NCBI GenBank assembly: GCA_016716385.1
Contig: JADJWL010000014.1
Span: 1 to 64,000, forward strand
From: Bryobacterales bacterium
GTDB taxonomy: Bacteria; Acidobacteriota; Terriglobia; Bryobacterales; Bryobacteraceae
Direction of reading: 5' to 3'
DNA: 64,000 nucleotides
The translations under genes and the position numbers were made by a program. The notes under the pieces are model-generated. The model worked only from the letters and a program-made list of their open reading frames with translations, searched no databases and was not told the DNA's origin. Of this stretch, positions 40,994-48,749 are shown piece by piece (the stretch's first letter is position 1; every line of letters begins with the position of its first letter).

Positions 40994-41683
40994 ATGCTCC
41001 TTACGCCCGCGCCGCCGGCGCTCCTGTTGCAAACCTCCTTCTTCGATACGTTGGGCCGTACGACCCCGGTTGGCTTCGGGGTGCTCGCTATCCTGCTCGG
41101 GTTTTCGCTCTACTCCTGGGCTGTCATTTTCTCTAAGTTGAACGTGTTCCGGCACGCGCGCGAGGCCAATACCCGATTCCTACGGGCCTTCCGCAAGGCA
41201 ACGGGGCTGGAGGCGGTGCTGGTGGCGAGCGAGCAGTTCCGTCCGTCGCCGCTGGTGTCGGTGTTCGATTTCGGCTATGAGGAAGTCCACCGGCAGGTGA
41301 AGGCAACCGGAAAGATCCGCAACCGTCTCTCATTAGAGAGGACCCTGCAGTTGGGGATCAGCGAGGAACTGGCGAAGTTGGAACGGAACCTGAACTGGCT
41401 GGCAACGACAGCGGCCGTGACCCCGTTTATCGGGCTGTTCGGGACCGTGATCGGCATCATGCGGGCGTTTCAGGAGTTGGGCCAGGAAGGCGCGACCAGC
41501 CTGCGCGCGGTGGGACCCGGGATCGCCGAGGCGCTGCTGGCGACCGCGGTGGGCCTGGCAGCGGCCATCCCGGCGGCGATCTTTTACAATCACTTCGGAC
41601 ACATCGTCAAGGAGATCGGAGCGCGGATGGACGATTTCTCGCTCGAGTTCCTCAACCTAACCGAACGGAGCTTCGGAGAGTAA
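40994..41683 (+). CDS. tolQ: TolQ/ExbB/MotA-type proton channel protein
   Basis: A 229-residue inner-membrane protein. ATG 40994 gives a short periplasmic N-terminus, and an in-frame upstream extension lacks family features. Three membrane segments: about 26-45, 133-158 and 172-196. The conserved part LNWLATTAAVTPFIGLFGTV and the Pro/Gly-rich segment GIAEALLATAVGLAAAIPA identify the family. With TolR it uses the proton gradient to energise TolA, which keeps the outer membrane attached during division. First gene of tolQ-tolR-tolA-tolB-pal-cpoB. Confidence 0.92.
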   Translation: MLLTPAPPALLLQTSFFDTLGRTTPVGFGVLAILLGFSLYSWAVIFSKLNVFRHAREANTRFLRAFRKATGLEAVLVASEQFRPSPLVSVFDFGYEEVHRQVKATGKIRNRLSLERTLQLGISEELAKLERNLNWLATTAAVTPFIGLFGTVIGIMRAFQELGQEGATSLRAVGPGIAEALLATAVGLAAAIPAAIFYNHFGHIVKEIGARMDDFSLEFLNLTERSFGE

Positions 41684-41686
41684 GCC

Positions 41687-42124
41687 GTGGCGATCTCGAC
41701 GGGACTGGGGAATGGAAGTCGTGGGCGGCGCAGCTATCCAGGCGCCGTCTCGGACATCAACGTCACGCCGTTTGTGGACGTGCTGCTGGTGGTTCTGGTG
41801 ATCTTCATGATGACCTCGCACGTGATGGAGTTCGGCATTGAAGTGGACGTGCCGGCCGTCCGGACCACGCGCGAATCGTTCAAAGAGCTGCCCATCGTGA
41901 CGGTAACGCGCGACGGCGAACTCTATCTTGGCGAGAACCGGGTCAATATCAACGAGTTGGGCGAAGTGGTCAAGAACAAGTACGGCGCCGGTCAGGCGGT
42001 GTACCTGCGGGCTGACAAACAGACCATCTATGACCCGATCGCCCAGGTGCTGGCGGCCCTCGGGGACGCGGGCGTGGCCGTCAACATGGTGACCAAACCG
42101 GATGAAGGCCCGCGGAGAAGGTAG
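41687..42124 (+). CDS. tolR: TolR/ExbD biopolymer transport protein
   Basis: A 145-residue protein from GTG 41687 with GGAGAG upstream. One membrane helix (about 25-43) contains the essential Asp: VTPFVDVLLVVLVIFM. The periplasmic domain follows with D-GELYLGENRVN and LRADKQTIYDPIAQVLAALGDAG, typical of ExbD/TolR. It pairs with TolQ 3 nt upstream. Confidence 0.93.
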   Translation: MAISTGLGNGSRGRRSYPGAVSDINVTPFVDVLLVVLVIFMMTSHVMEFGIEVDVPAVRTTRESFKELPIVTVTRDGELYLGENRVNINELGEVVKNKYGAGQAVYLRADKQTIYDPIAQVLAALGDAGVAVNMVTKPDEGPRRR

Positions 42125-42127
42125 CGG

Positions 42128-42925
42128 TTGGACGAGCACGTTGACATCCTCGCGCAGAGCGAACACATGCGGAAGCCCTTTGTGGCGTCGGTGTTCCTGC
42201 ACGTGGGTGTTTTCAGCGCGGTTCTGATGGGCTCTTACATGAGTTGGATGCAGGCGGAGCGGTGGGGCGACCGGATGGCGGGCGGCGGCTCAGTTTCGGT
42301 CAATCCGGTAGCATCCATTCCGATGACCCCACGCGAGGGTCTGGTCAACCCTTTGGCCAACGATACGCAGTCTCGCGTTCCCACGCCTCCGCCGGACCAG
42401 CCGAAGCCGCCGCCTCCGAAGGAACCGGAGCGGAAGGCGGTCGAAATTCCGGACAAGGTCAAGAAGCTGCCGAAGAAACGTCCATCGGAGGTCGCGGCGA
42501 GCCGCCAGCGGTTCCGGACGCAAGAGGAGCCCAAACCGAATCAGCTCTATAGTTCGGCGGGGCAGGCGCTGGTCTCGCCGATGCTGGGCAAGCCGGGAGC
42601 GGGCGGCGTCGGAGTCGGCTCTGGCACGCCGCTTGGGGACCGGTTTGGCGCCTACGCGGCGCTGATCCAGCAATTGATCGCGCAACGCTGGTCGACGCAT
42701 GACGTCGACCCCAGGCTGCGCACGGCGCCTCCGGCGGTCGTGAGCTTCACGCTGTTGCGCGACGGCACGGTGCGCGACATCCGGCTGTCGACCAGCAGTG
42801 GGAATCGCGCGCTCGATCAGTCGGCCCAGCGCGCTGTCTACGACGTGGGCAAGTTCCCTCCGCTGCCGCCGGCCTATCCCGGCAATGACGCCCGAATCGA
42901 GCTCTGGTTCCAATTACAACGATGA
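42128..42925 (+). CDS. TolA/TonB-like energy-transducing protein
   Basis: A 265-residue protein. TTG 42128 is taken, with GGAGAAGG a few bases upstream, 3 nt after tolR. The N-terminal membrane helix (about 18-38, FVASVFLHVGVFSAVLMGSY) is followed by a Pro/Lys-rich linker (PPPDQPKPPPPKEPERK) and a C-terminal TonB/TolA domain that includes VVSFTLLRDGTVRDIRLSTSSG. In tol-pal operons this is the TolA position. The domain itself is more TonB-like, as is usual in Acidobacteria. It would bridge to Pal and TolB across the periplasm. Confidence 0.85.
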   Translation: MDEHVDILAQSEHMRKPFVASVFLHVGVFSAVLMGSYMSWMQAERWGDRMAGGGSVSVNPVASIPMTPREGLVNPLANDTQSRVPTPPPDQPKPPPPKEPERKAVEIPDKVKKLPKKRPSEVAASRQRFRTQEEPKPNQLYSSAGQALVSPMLGKPGAGGVGVGSGTPLGDRFGAYAALIQQLIAQRWSTHDVDPRLRTAPPAVVSFTLLRDGTVRDIRLSTSSGNRALDQSAQRAVYDVGKFPPLPPAYPGNDARIELWFQLQR

Positions 42926-44283
42926 AAGCGAAACTCTTCCTGGCATTCACCGGTCTCGCCCTGCTTCTGGCCGCGCAAGTCCGCATTGACATCATCGGCG
43001 GCACGCAGCCTGTCCTGGCGGTCCCGGATTTCCGCGGGGCCGCGGAAAGCGCGCCGTTCGCCAACGCGTTCAACGAGACGCTGTATCGTGACCTGCAGGA
43101 TTCGGGGCTGTTCCAGATGGCGGCCAAGAGCATGTACCCGCTGGAAACGCCGCAGCAGCCTCAGGATTTCCGCGAGCCGCTGCCGCCGGTGGCGAGCAAG
43201 AAGAAGGGTGAACCGCCGCAGCCGGTGCGCCGCGGTCCCTGGCTCACTGACTGGAGCGAGCCGCCGGTGGCGGCCTCCCATCTGGCATTCGGCTATCTGT
43301 CGGCACAGGGCGGATCGATGGTGCTGTCGGGCTGGCTGTACGATGTGAAGCAGGCCAACCTGACATCGGCGCACCTGTTCGGCAAGCGGTACCTGGCGGC
43401 CATCAGCGAGGACGGCGCGCGCCAGATGGCGCACGAGTTCGCCGCCGACATCATCCGCCAGTTCGGCGGGACGCCCCTGTTCGGGTCGAAGATCTACTTC
43501 ATCTCGAACCGCACGGGGAGCGACGAAATCTGGTCGATGGACTCCGACGGGTCGAACCAGAAGCAGTTCACGACCTACAAATCGCTAACGATCACACCGG
43601 CGGTTTCTCCGGACGGCCGATTCATCGCGTTTACTACCTATGCCGGAGGGAATCCTGCTATAGTAGTTCACTCACTGGAGACTGGCCGTCGTCTGCCGTT
43701 CTATAATCAGGTAGCGTCAATGAACGCGACGCCGGACTTCTCCCCAGACGGCGAAAGAATCTATTTTTCGTCGACCGCCAGCGGGTACGCGCAGATCTAC
43801 TCGGCGCGGCGGGATGGCAGCGACCTCCGGCGGCTGTCAGATTTCCGGGCGGTCGAAGTTTCGCCCAAGATCAGTCCCAAGGGCGGCGAAGTTGTGTTTG
43901 TGTCGGGGCGCTCCGGCCCGGCGCAAATCTATAGAATGAATCTGGATGGAGCGAACGTGGAGCGGCTGACCAGTGGCGAGGGAGAGGCATCGAATCCGGC
44001 TTGGCACCCGAATGGCCAAGTGATTGCTTTTTCCTGGAGCCGCGGTTTCGAGCCAGGGAACTTCAACGTGTTCATCATGGATGTGACATCACGCCAGTTC
44101 AACCAGTTGACCCATGGCGCGGGACGGAACGAAAATCCGGTGTGGGCGCCCGACGGCCGCCACATTGTGTTTGCGTCGAACCGGTCGGGCCGGAGTCAGG
44201 TTTGGACGATGCTGGCCGACGGGACGGATTTGCGGCAGTTGACGACCCAAGGGAACAATCGTATGCCCGTTTGGGGTAAATGA
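42922..44283 (+). CDS. tolB: Tol-Pal system protein TolB
   Basis: A 453-residue periplasmic protein with a signal peptide (MKAKLFLAFTGLALLLAAQ). An N-terminal domain (to about 185) is followed by a beta-propeller of WD40-like PD40 units of the type (I/V)-x-F-x-S-x-R-x-G-x-x-(Q/E)-I-(W/Y). Repeats are KIYFISNRTGSDEIWSMD, RIYFSSTASGYAQIYSAR, EVVFVSGRSGPAQIYRMN and HIVFASNRSGRSQVWTML. It binds Pal and TolA. The start overlaps the previous gene by 4 nt. Confidence 0.93.
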   Translation: MKAKLFLAFTGLALLLAAQVRIDIIGGTQPVLAVPDFRGAAESAPFANAFNETLYRDLQDSGLFQMAAKSMYPLETPQQPQDFREPLPPVASKKKGEPPQPVRRGPWLTDWSEPPVAASHLAFGYLSAQGGSMVLSGWLYDVKQANLTSAHLFGKRYLAAISEDGARQMAHEFAADIIRQFGGTPLFGSKIYFISNRTGSDEIWSMDSDGSNQKQFTTYKSLTITPAVSPDGRFIAFTTYAGGNPAIVVHSLETGRRLPFYNQVASMNATPDFSPDGERIYFSSTASGYAQIYSARRDGSDLRRLSDFRAVEVSPKISPKGGEVVFVSGRSGPAQIYRMNLDGANVERLTSGEGEASNPAWHPNGQVIAFSWSRGFEPGNFNVFIMDVTSRQFNQLTHGAGRNENPVWAPDGRHIVFASNRSGRSQVWTMLADGTDLRQLTTQGNNRMPVWGK

Positions 44284-44323
44284 ACTTTTCGATGGTGAGA
44301 CAGATTCAGGAGAGGATTGTCCA

Positions 44324-45094
44324 ATGAACCAGAAGAAGATCGTGGTCCTGTTGCTGGGCCTGATGCTGATGATGTTTGCGGCCGGCTGTAAGAAGAAGGC
44401 TCCGCCTCCGCCGCCGCCCCCGCCGCCCCCGCCGGCGCCTGTCAAGGTGGCCCCGAAGCCGCCTCAAATCGTCATGTTCAGCGCGGAGCCGGGTTCCATC
44501 GAACGCGGCCAGTCCTCGACGTTGAAGTGGACGATTACGGGCGCGGACTCGGCGCGCATTGAGCCGGGTATCGGTTCGGTGAGCAATACCGGCGGTAACC
44601 GCACCGTGTTTCCCAGCAGCACCACGCAGTACACACTGACCGTGACCGGCCCCGGTGGCACGGCTACGGCGAATGCCACGGTGAACGTCACGGCTCCGCC
44701 CCCGCCGCCGCCCAAGCCGGCTCCGGTGTCCAAGACATTTCTGGAGCGCATGGCTGAGTTGCAGCCGGCCTACTTCGACTATGACCGCAGCAATATCCGG
44801 GACGATGCCCGTTCTGTGTTGACGCGGAACGCCGACCTGCTGAAGGCGATCTTCCGCGACTTCCCGAACCAGACGGTGGTGATCGAAGGCCACTGCGACG
44901 AGCGCGGTTCGGCTGAGTACAACCTCGGCCTCGGCGATCGGCGTTCCACGGCGGCCCGCGAGTTCCTGGTCCAACTGGGCGTCCCGGGCGACCGCCTGCG
45001 GACCATCAGCTACGGCAAGGAACGCCCTGTCTGCATGGAGTCGAACGAGTCCTGCTGGCAGCGCAACCGCCGCGCGGCGTTCACGGGCCAGTAG
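44324..45094 (+). CDS. pal: Peptidoglycan-associated lipoprotein Pal with inserted Ig-like domain
   Basis: A 256-residue lipoprotein. The lipobox FAAGC places the acylated Cys at 22. A Pro tract (PPPPPPPPPPPAP) leads to a domain at about 45-125 that looks like a bacterial Ig-like fold (FSAEPGSIERGQSSTLKWTI, then STTQYTLTVTGPGGTATANA). A second Pro tract and the OmpA/Pal domain follow (PAYFDYDRSNIRDDA, VVIEGHCDERGSAEYNLGLG, DRRSTAAREFL, TISYGKERP). Usual Pal is about 170 residues. The extra domain is unusual outside this phylum. Confidence 0.92.
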   Translation: MNQKKIVVLLLGLMLMMFAAGCKKKAPPPPPPPPPPPAPVKVAPKPPQIVMFSAEPGSIERGQSSTLKWTITGADSARIEPGIGSVSNTGGNRTVFPSSTTQYTLTVTGPGGTATANATVNVTAPPPPPPKPAPVSKTFLERMAELQPAYFDYDRSNIRDDARSVLTRNADLLKAIFRDFPNQTVVIEGHCDERGSAEYNLGLGDRRSTAAREFLVQLGVPGDRLRTISYGKERPVCMESNESCWQRNRRAAFTGQ

Positions 45095-45106
45095 CCAGGC
45101 AAGAAC

Positions 45107-45140
45107 CGGCGGGAGGCGTCGACGGTGGCGCCTCCCGCCG
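45107..45140 (+). terminator. 12-bp perfect hairpin between pal and cpoB
   Basis: CGGCGGGAGGCG (45107-45118) pairs perfectly with CGCCTCCCGCCG (45129-45140) around a 10-nt loop. No T-run follows, so it may be a partial attenuator, an mRNA-stabilising structure or a factor-dependent terminator that lowers expression of cpoB relative to pal. It lies 20 nt before the cpoB start. Confidence 0.6.
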
Positions 45141-45159
45141 CTGACCAATGGGAGATGGC

Positions 45160-46050
45160 ATGAACCCACGTTTGGCAATCCTGCTGACGGCGGCATTGTT
45201 GGCGCCGCTGCCGGGAACGGCGCAGAAGCGGGAGATTGTCGAGTTGCAGAGGGACGTCGCAACGATGCAGGATCAACTGCGCACGTTGCAGCGGTCCTTC
45301 GATGAGAAGATGACCGCCATGACTGTCCTGGTGCAGCAGACCCTGGACGCCGCCAACAACGCCAACAAATCGGTGGCGGTGCTGGAATCCCGGACGCGCG
45401 ATCAGATGGAAAGCCAGGAGAAGAAGCTGACCGGTCCGGTGGCGGGTCTAGGGACGAAGGTCGACCAGATGAGCGGCGATTTCCGAGCCGTGCAGCAGTC
45501 GATGAACGATGTCGTGAGCCGGCTGGGTCGCCTGGAACAGCGTCTCACGGACATGAGCAACGAGATGCGGACGATGCAGTCCGCGCCGCCGCCTCCGCCC
45601 CCCGGCGGGGATCCGGCCGCGGCTCTCGGTGAGCCGCCGATGCCGGCCGGCAAGCTGTACGAGAGCGCGCTGCGCGATACGCGCGGCGGACGCACCGAAC
45701 TCGCCCTGCAGCAATTCGCCGATTATCTGCGCTACTTCGCCGACACCGAAATGGCGCCGAACGCGCAGTTTTGGATCGGCCAGATTTACTATGACGCCGC
45801 GCAGTACGAACCCGCCCTGGAGAACTTCGATCTTGTCCTGACGAAGTTTCCCCAGAACAACAAGACGGTCGATGCGATGTACATGAAGGGACAGACGCTT
45901 TTGAAGATGGACCGCCGCACGGAGGCGGCCAACGAGTTCCGGCGTCTGCAGACGGAGTACCCGAAGTCCCCCGTCGCTCCCAAGGCGTGTTCTCAACTGC
46001 GCTCGCTCGGGTACCGGTGTCCGGCGGGCGCACCCGCAGCGCGGAAGTAA
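45160..46050 (+). CDS. cpoB: Tol-Pal cell division coordinator CpoB (YbgF)
   Basis: A 296-residue periplasmic protein. ATG 45160 follows GGGAG, and four in-frame codons upstream are not needed. Signal peptide (to about 22, TAQKREI), then a coiled-coil (about 30-130: LQRDVATMQDQLRTLQRS and following), a Pro-rich break and a TPR domain (about 165-290) with LYESALRDTRGG and AQFWIGQIYYDAAQYEPAL. It coordinates septal wall synthesis and outer membrane constriction with Tol-Pal. Confidence 0.9.
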   Translation: MNPRLAILLTAALLAPLPGTAQKREIVELQRDVATMQDQLRTLQRSFDEKMTAMTVLVQQTLDAANNANKSVAVLESRTRDQMESQEKKLTGPVAGLGTKVDQMSGDFRAVQQSMNDVVSRLGRLEQRLTDMSNEMRTMQSAPPPPPPGGDPAAALGEPPMPAGKLYESALRDTRGGRTELALQQFADYLRYFADTEMAPNAQFWIGQIYYDAAQYEPALENFDLVLTKFPQNNKTVDAMYMKGQTLLKMDRRTEAANEFRRLQTEYPKSPVAPKACSQLRSLGYRCPAGAPAARK

Positions 46051-46071
46051 GGGGCTGACGGCGGCCACGCC

Positions 46072-47217
46072 ATGCCACCGCTGTCTCCAGTGGTGATTCT
46101 GCTGTGGCTGGCGGCGGGCCCCACCGTCCGCGTCGATCAGTATCCGCTCCGCTCCGGCTGCGAAGCAGGTGGCCGGGAAGTCACACGGCTGTCTGTCGGC
46201 CAGCCGGTGACGATCAAGCTTTCCTTATCGCTCGGCACGACTCCCTGCTACCTGATCCGCGTCGCCTCCAACGGGCAAGAGGTGGAAGGCTATGTCGCGG
46301 CCGACGCGCTGGACGGGCTGGAGGAGTTCGAGCAAGCCCGCCGCACCGCGGCGCCCGTCATCGCGGGAACCGCGCCTGCGGCCCCAGCCCCGAAAGCACT
46401 CCCGCCCCCGAGTGTCCGGGTGCCGGCGCACCCGGATATTGACCGGGCGATGGACCTTCTGTCGCGCCAGCAGCCCGAACAGGCACTGGCGCTGCTCACC
46501 AGACTGATCGCAGCGCATCCCAAGGAACCCGGCCTCCTGGCCATGGCCGGACACGCCGCCGAGCGCGCGGACCGGCCGCTCGACGCAATCGAGTTCTGGA
46601 CGCGCGCGATTGCGTTGCGGGCCGATCCGGAGTTGGAGAAGCGGATCGAGGAAGTGCGCCGGTCTGCGGCGGCCGACCGCAGCGTCGAGCGTAAGTATGG
46701 CACGCGCTTCCTGCTGCGCTACGACGGCGCGGTGGTCGACTCGCCGACCGCCAGCCAGATCGTGGCGCTGCTCGAGGAGGAGTTCTCCCGGGTGTCGGCC
46801 CAACTGGGATGCCGCGCGGATGAGCGCATTGTCACGATCGTCCAGACGCGCGAGGCCTATCTCCGGGCCACCAACGCCGCCGAATGGAGTGCGGCGGCAT
46901 ACGACGGGCGGATCCGTGTCCCGCTGCCTGATCGCAGCCAGGTCACGCCGGAGCTGCGGCGCACGTTCGGCCACGAAATCGTTCACGCGTGCCTGGCCAG
47001 CCTTGGACGCTGGCCGACGTGGCTCCACGAAGGACTGGCGCAACGGCTGTCCGGGGAGACGCTGACGGCCCGAGACCGCGAGATTGTCGCGGCCGCGTCG
47101 CGCGCCGGCAGGATGCCGAAGCTGGAGTTGCTTGGCCGCGGCTGGACCGGCCTCGACGCCGCCTCGGCGCGCTTCGCATATGTGCTCGCGCACCGCGCCG
47201 TCGAGTTGTTTTTTTGA
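46072..47217 (+). CDS. Exported gluzincin-type peptidase with TPR, frame broken at T7 tract
   Basis: A 381-residue protein as read. Short signal (MPPLSPVVILLWLAAG), an SH3-like part, TPR helices (about 125-190), and a peptidase MA-like domain with His301-Glu-x-x-His305 (HEIVHA) and Glu320 in WLHEGLAQ, the HExxH...E arrangement of gluzincins. It ends at ELFF-stop in a run of seven T (47209-47215). One T fewer would continue as EHHAAFGIRNLLRNPEQLD and end at 47317, giving a C-terminus more like an intact TPR-type helix. The substrate is unknown. It follows cpoB by 21 nt and may belong to the tol-pal transcript. Confidence 0.75.
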   Translation: MPPLSPVVILLWLAAGPTVRVDQYPLRSGCEAGGREVTRLSVGQPVTIKLSLSLGTTPCYLIRVASNGQEVEGYVAADALDGLEEFEQARRTAAPVIAGTAPAAPAPKALPPPSVRVPAHPDIDRAMDLLSRQQPEQALALLTRLIAAHPKEPGLLAMAGHAAERADRPLDAIEFWTRAIALRADPELEKRIEEVRRSAAADRSVERKYGTRFLLRYDGAVVDSPTASQIVALLEEEFSRVSAQLGCRADERIVTIVQTREAYLRATNAAEWSAAAYDGRIRVPLPDRSQVTPELRRTFGHEIVHACLASLGRWPTWLHEGLAQRLSGETLTARDREIVAAASRAGRMPKLELLGRGWTGLDAASARFAYVLAHRAVELFF

Positions 47218-47342
47218 ACACCACGCCGCATTCGGCATCCGCAATCTGCTGCGGAATCCGGAACAACTGGACCGGATCACCGCCGACCTGGACCGGCGGC
47301 TGGCGGCCGCTCCCTGACGTGGCGGCAAGACCCGGAGCACAC

Positions 47343-48749
47343 GTGATCGAGCGGGTGGCCACGACGCTGGAGCGCCACCGGATGGTGTGGGAAGGGGCGC
47401 GAGTCGCGGCGGCGGTGTCGGGCGGCGCGGACTCCATGGCGCTGCTCGATGCGCTGTGCGAACTGGGTCCCCGGTGGAAGCTCGATCTCGGCGTCGCGCA
47501 CCTCGACCACGGCCTGCGCGGGACGGCGTCGCGCGGCGATGCGGCGTTCGTGGAACAGGAAGCCCGGCGGCGCGGTCTGCCGTTCCACGGCGCGCGCATC
47601 GAACAGCCTCTCAGCGCCAACGTCGAACAGAATGCGCGGCGCGCCCGTCTAGCGCTCTTTGCGAGACTTCGGGAATCGGGCTGGGACCGCGTCGCCACCG
47701 GACATACCGCGTCCGACCAAGCCGAGACAGTCCTGTTCCGGCTCCTGCGCGGGACGGGCGGCGGCGGCCTCGCTGGGATCCGGCCCGTCACGCGTGCGGG
47801 GCTGATCCGGCCCCTGCTCGAGTTGACCGGTGCTGAGGTCCGGGAATGGGCGCGCGGCCGCGGTCTCACGTGGCGGGAAGATGCAAGCAACCAGGATGTC
47901 AGCCTGACGCGCAACCTCATCCGGCATTCCGTCCTGCCGGCGCTCGAAGGGGCCGGGTTCCCTCACGCTACGAGGCGTCTGGAGCAGTTGGCCCGATGGG
48001 CGCAGGAAGACGAAGCGTATTGGGAGGCAGAAATCCGGCGGCTCGCGGAACGGGAACTGCGCCCGGAGGCGGGAGGCTGGAGTGCGGCCGCCGCGGGGCT
48101 GGCCGCACTGCCGGCGGCGGCTGCGTCGCGGCTCGTCCGGTACGCCTGCGAACTGGTGCGTGGCGACCTGCAGCGACTGGACCGCCGGCATGTCGAAGCA
48201 GTGCTCGCGCTGGCCCGTTCCAGAGCGGGGGCCGGCGCCGTCACCCTGCCGGGCGTCGTCGTGGAGCGGTCATTCGGCCGCCTGCACTGGTCCCCCAGCG
48301 GCACGCAACTGCTTCATTTCCATTACACAGTGGGCCCGGGAGACGGGGTCGAACTCCCGGATACGATTGTCCGGCTTGAACTTGCTGAATCCGTCGTAGG
48401 GGTGGAATGCGTCTATAATGGTGACGTGAGCCGACTGGATTGGGAGCTCCTCGGTGGCCCGCTGGTCTTGCGCGATTGGCAGCCAGGCGACCGGTTCCGC
48501 CCGATCGGGCATTCGGCGGACAGAAAACTCAGCGATCTCCTTCAGGAATCGCGGGTTCCGCGTTGGGAGCGGGCCGGCTGGCCCGTTCTGGCAAAGGGCG
48601 GATCGCTTGTCTGGTCGCGCCGCTTCGGGCCGAGCGCTGAGTATGCGGCGTCGCCGGCATCTAGCCGGGTTCTTCGCGTCATCGAGCGCCCCGCCGGAGT
48701 CGACGGCGGCACGTCTGTTTCCGGGCCTGCCGTTACACGGGAGGTTTGA
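47343..48749 (+). CDS. tilS: tRNA(Ile)-lysidine synthase TilS
   Basis: A 468-residue protein from GTG 47343 with GGAG upstream. The PP-loop ATPase motif SGGADS (26-31) and GVAHLDHGLRG, ATGHTASDQAETVLFRLLRG, and TWREDASNQDVSLTRNLIRH are typical. A C-terminal TilS domain with DWQPGDRFRP follows. It modifies C34 of the CAU-anticodon tRNA so that it reads AUA. Directly upstream of ftsH, as in many bacteria. Confidence 0.93.
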   Translation: MIERVATTLERHRMVWEGARVAAAVSGGADSMALLDALCELGPRWKLDLGVAHLDHGLRGTASRGDAAFVEQEARRRGLPFHGARIEQPLSANVEQNARRARLALFARLRESGWDRVATGHTASDQAETVLFRLLRGTGGGGLAGIRPVTRAGLIRPLLELTGAEVREWARGRGLTWREDASNQDVSLTRNLIRHSVLPALEGAGFPHATRRLEQLARWAQEDEAYWEAEIRRLAERELRPEAGGWSAAAAGLAALPAAAASRLVRYACELVRGDLQRLDRRHVEAVLALARSRAGAGAVTLPGVVVERSFGRLHWSPSGTQLLHFHYTVGPGDGVELPDTIVRLELAESVVGVECVYNGDVSRLDWELLGGPLVLRDWQPGDRFRPIGHSADRKLSDLLQESRVPRWERAGWPVLAKGGSLVWSRRFGPSAEYAASPASSRVLRVIERPAGVDGGTSVSGPAVTREV

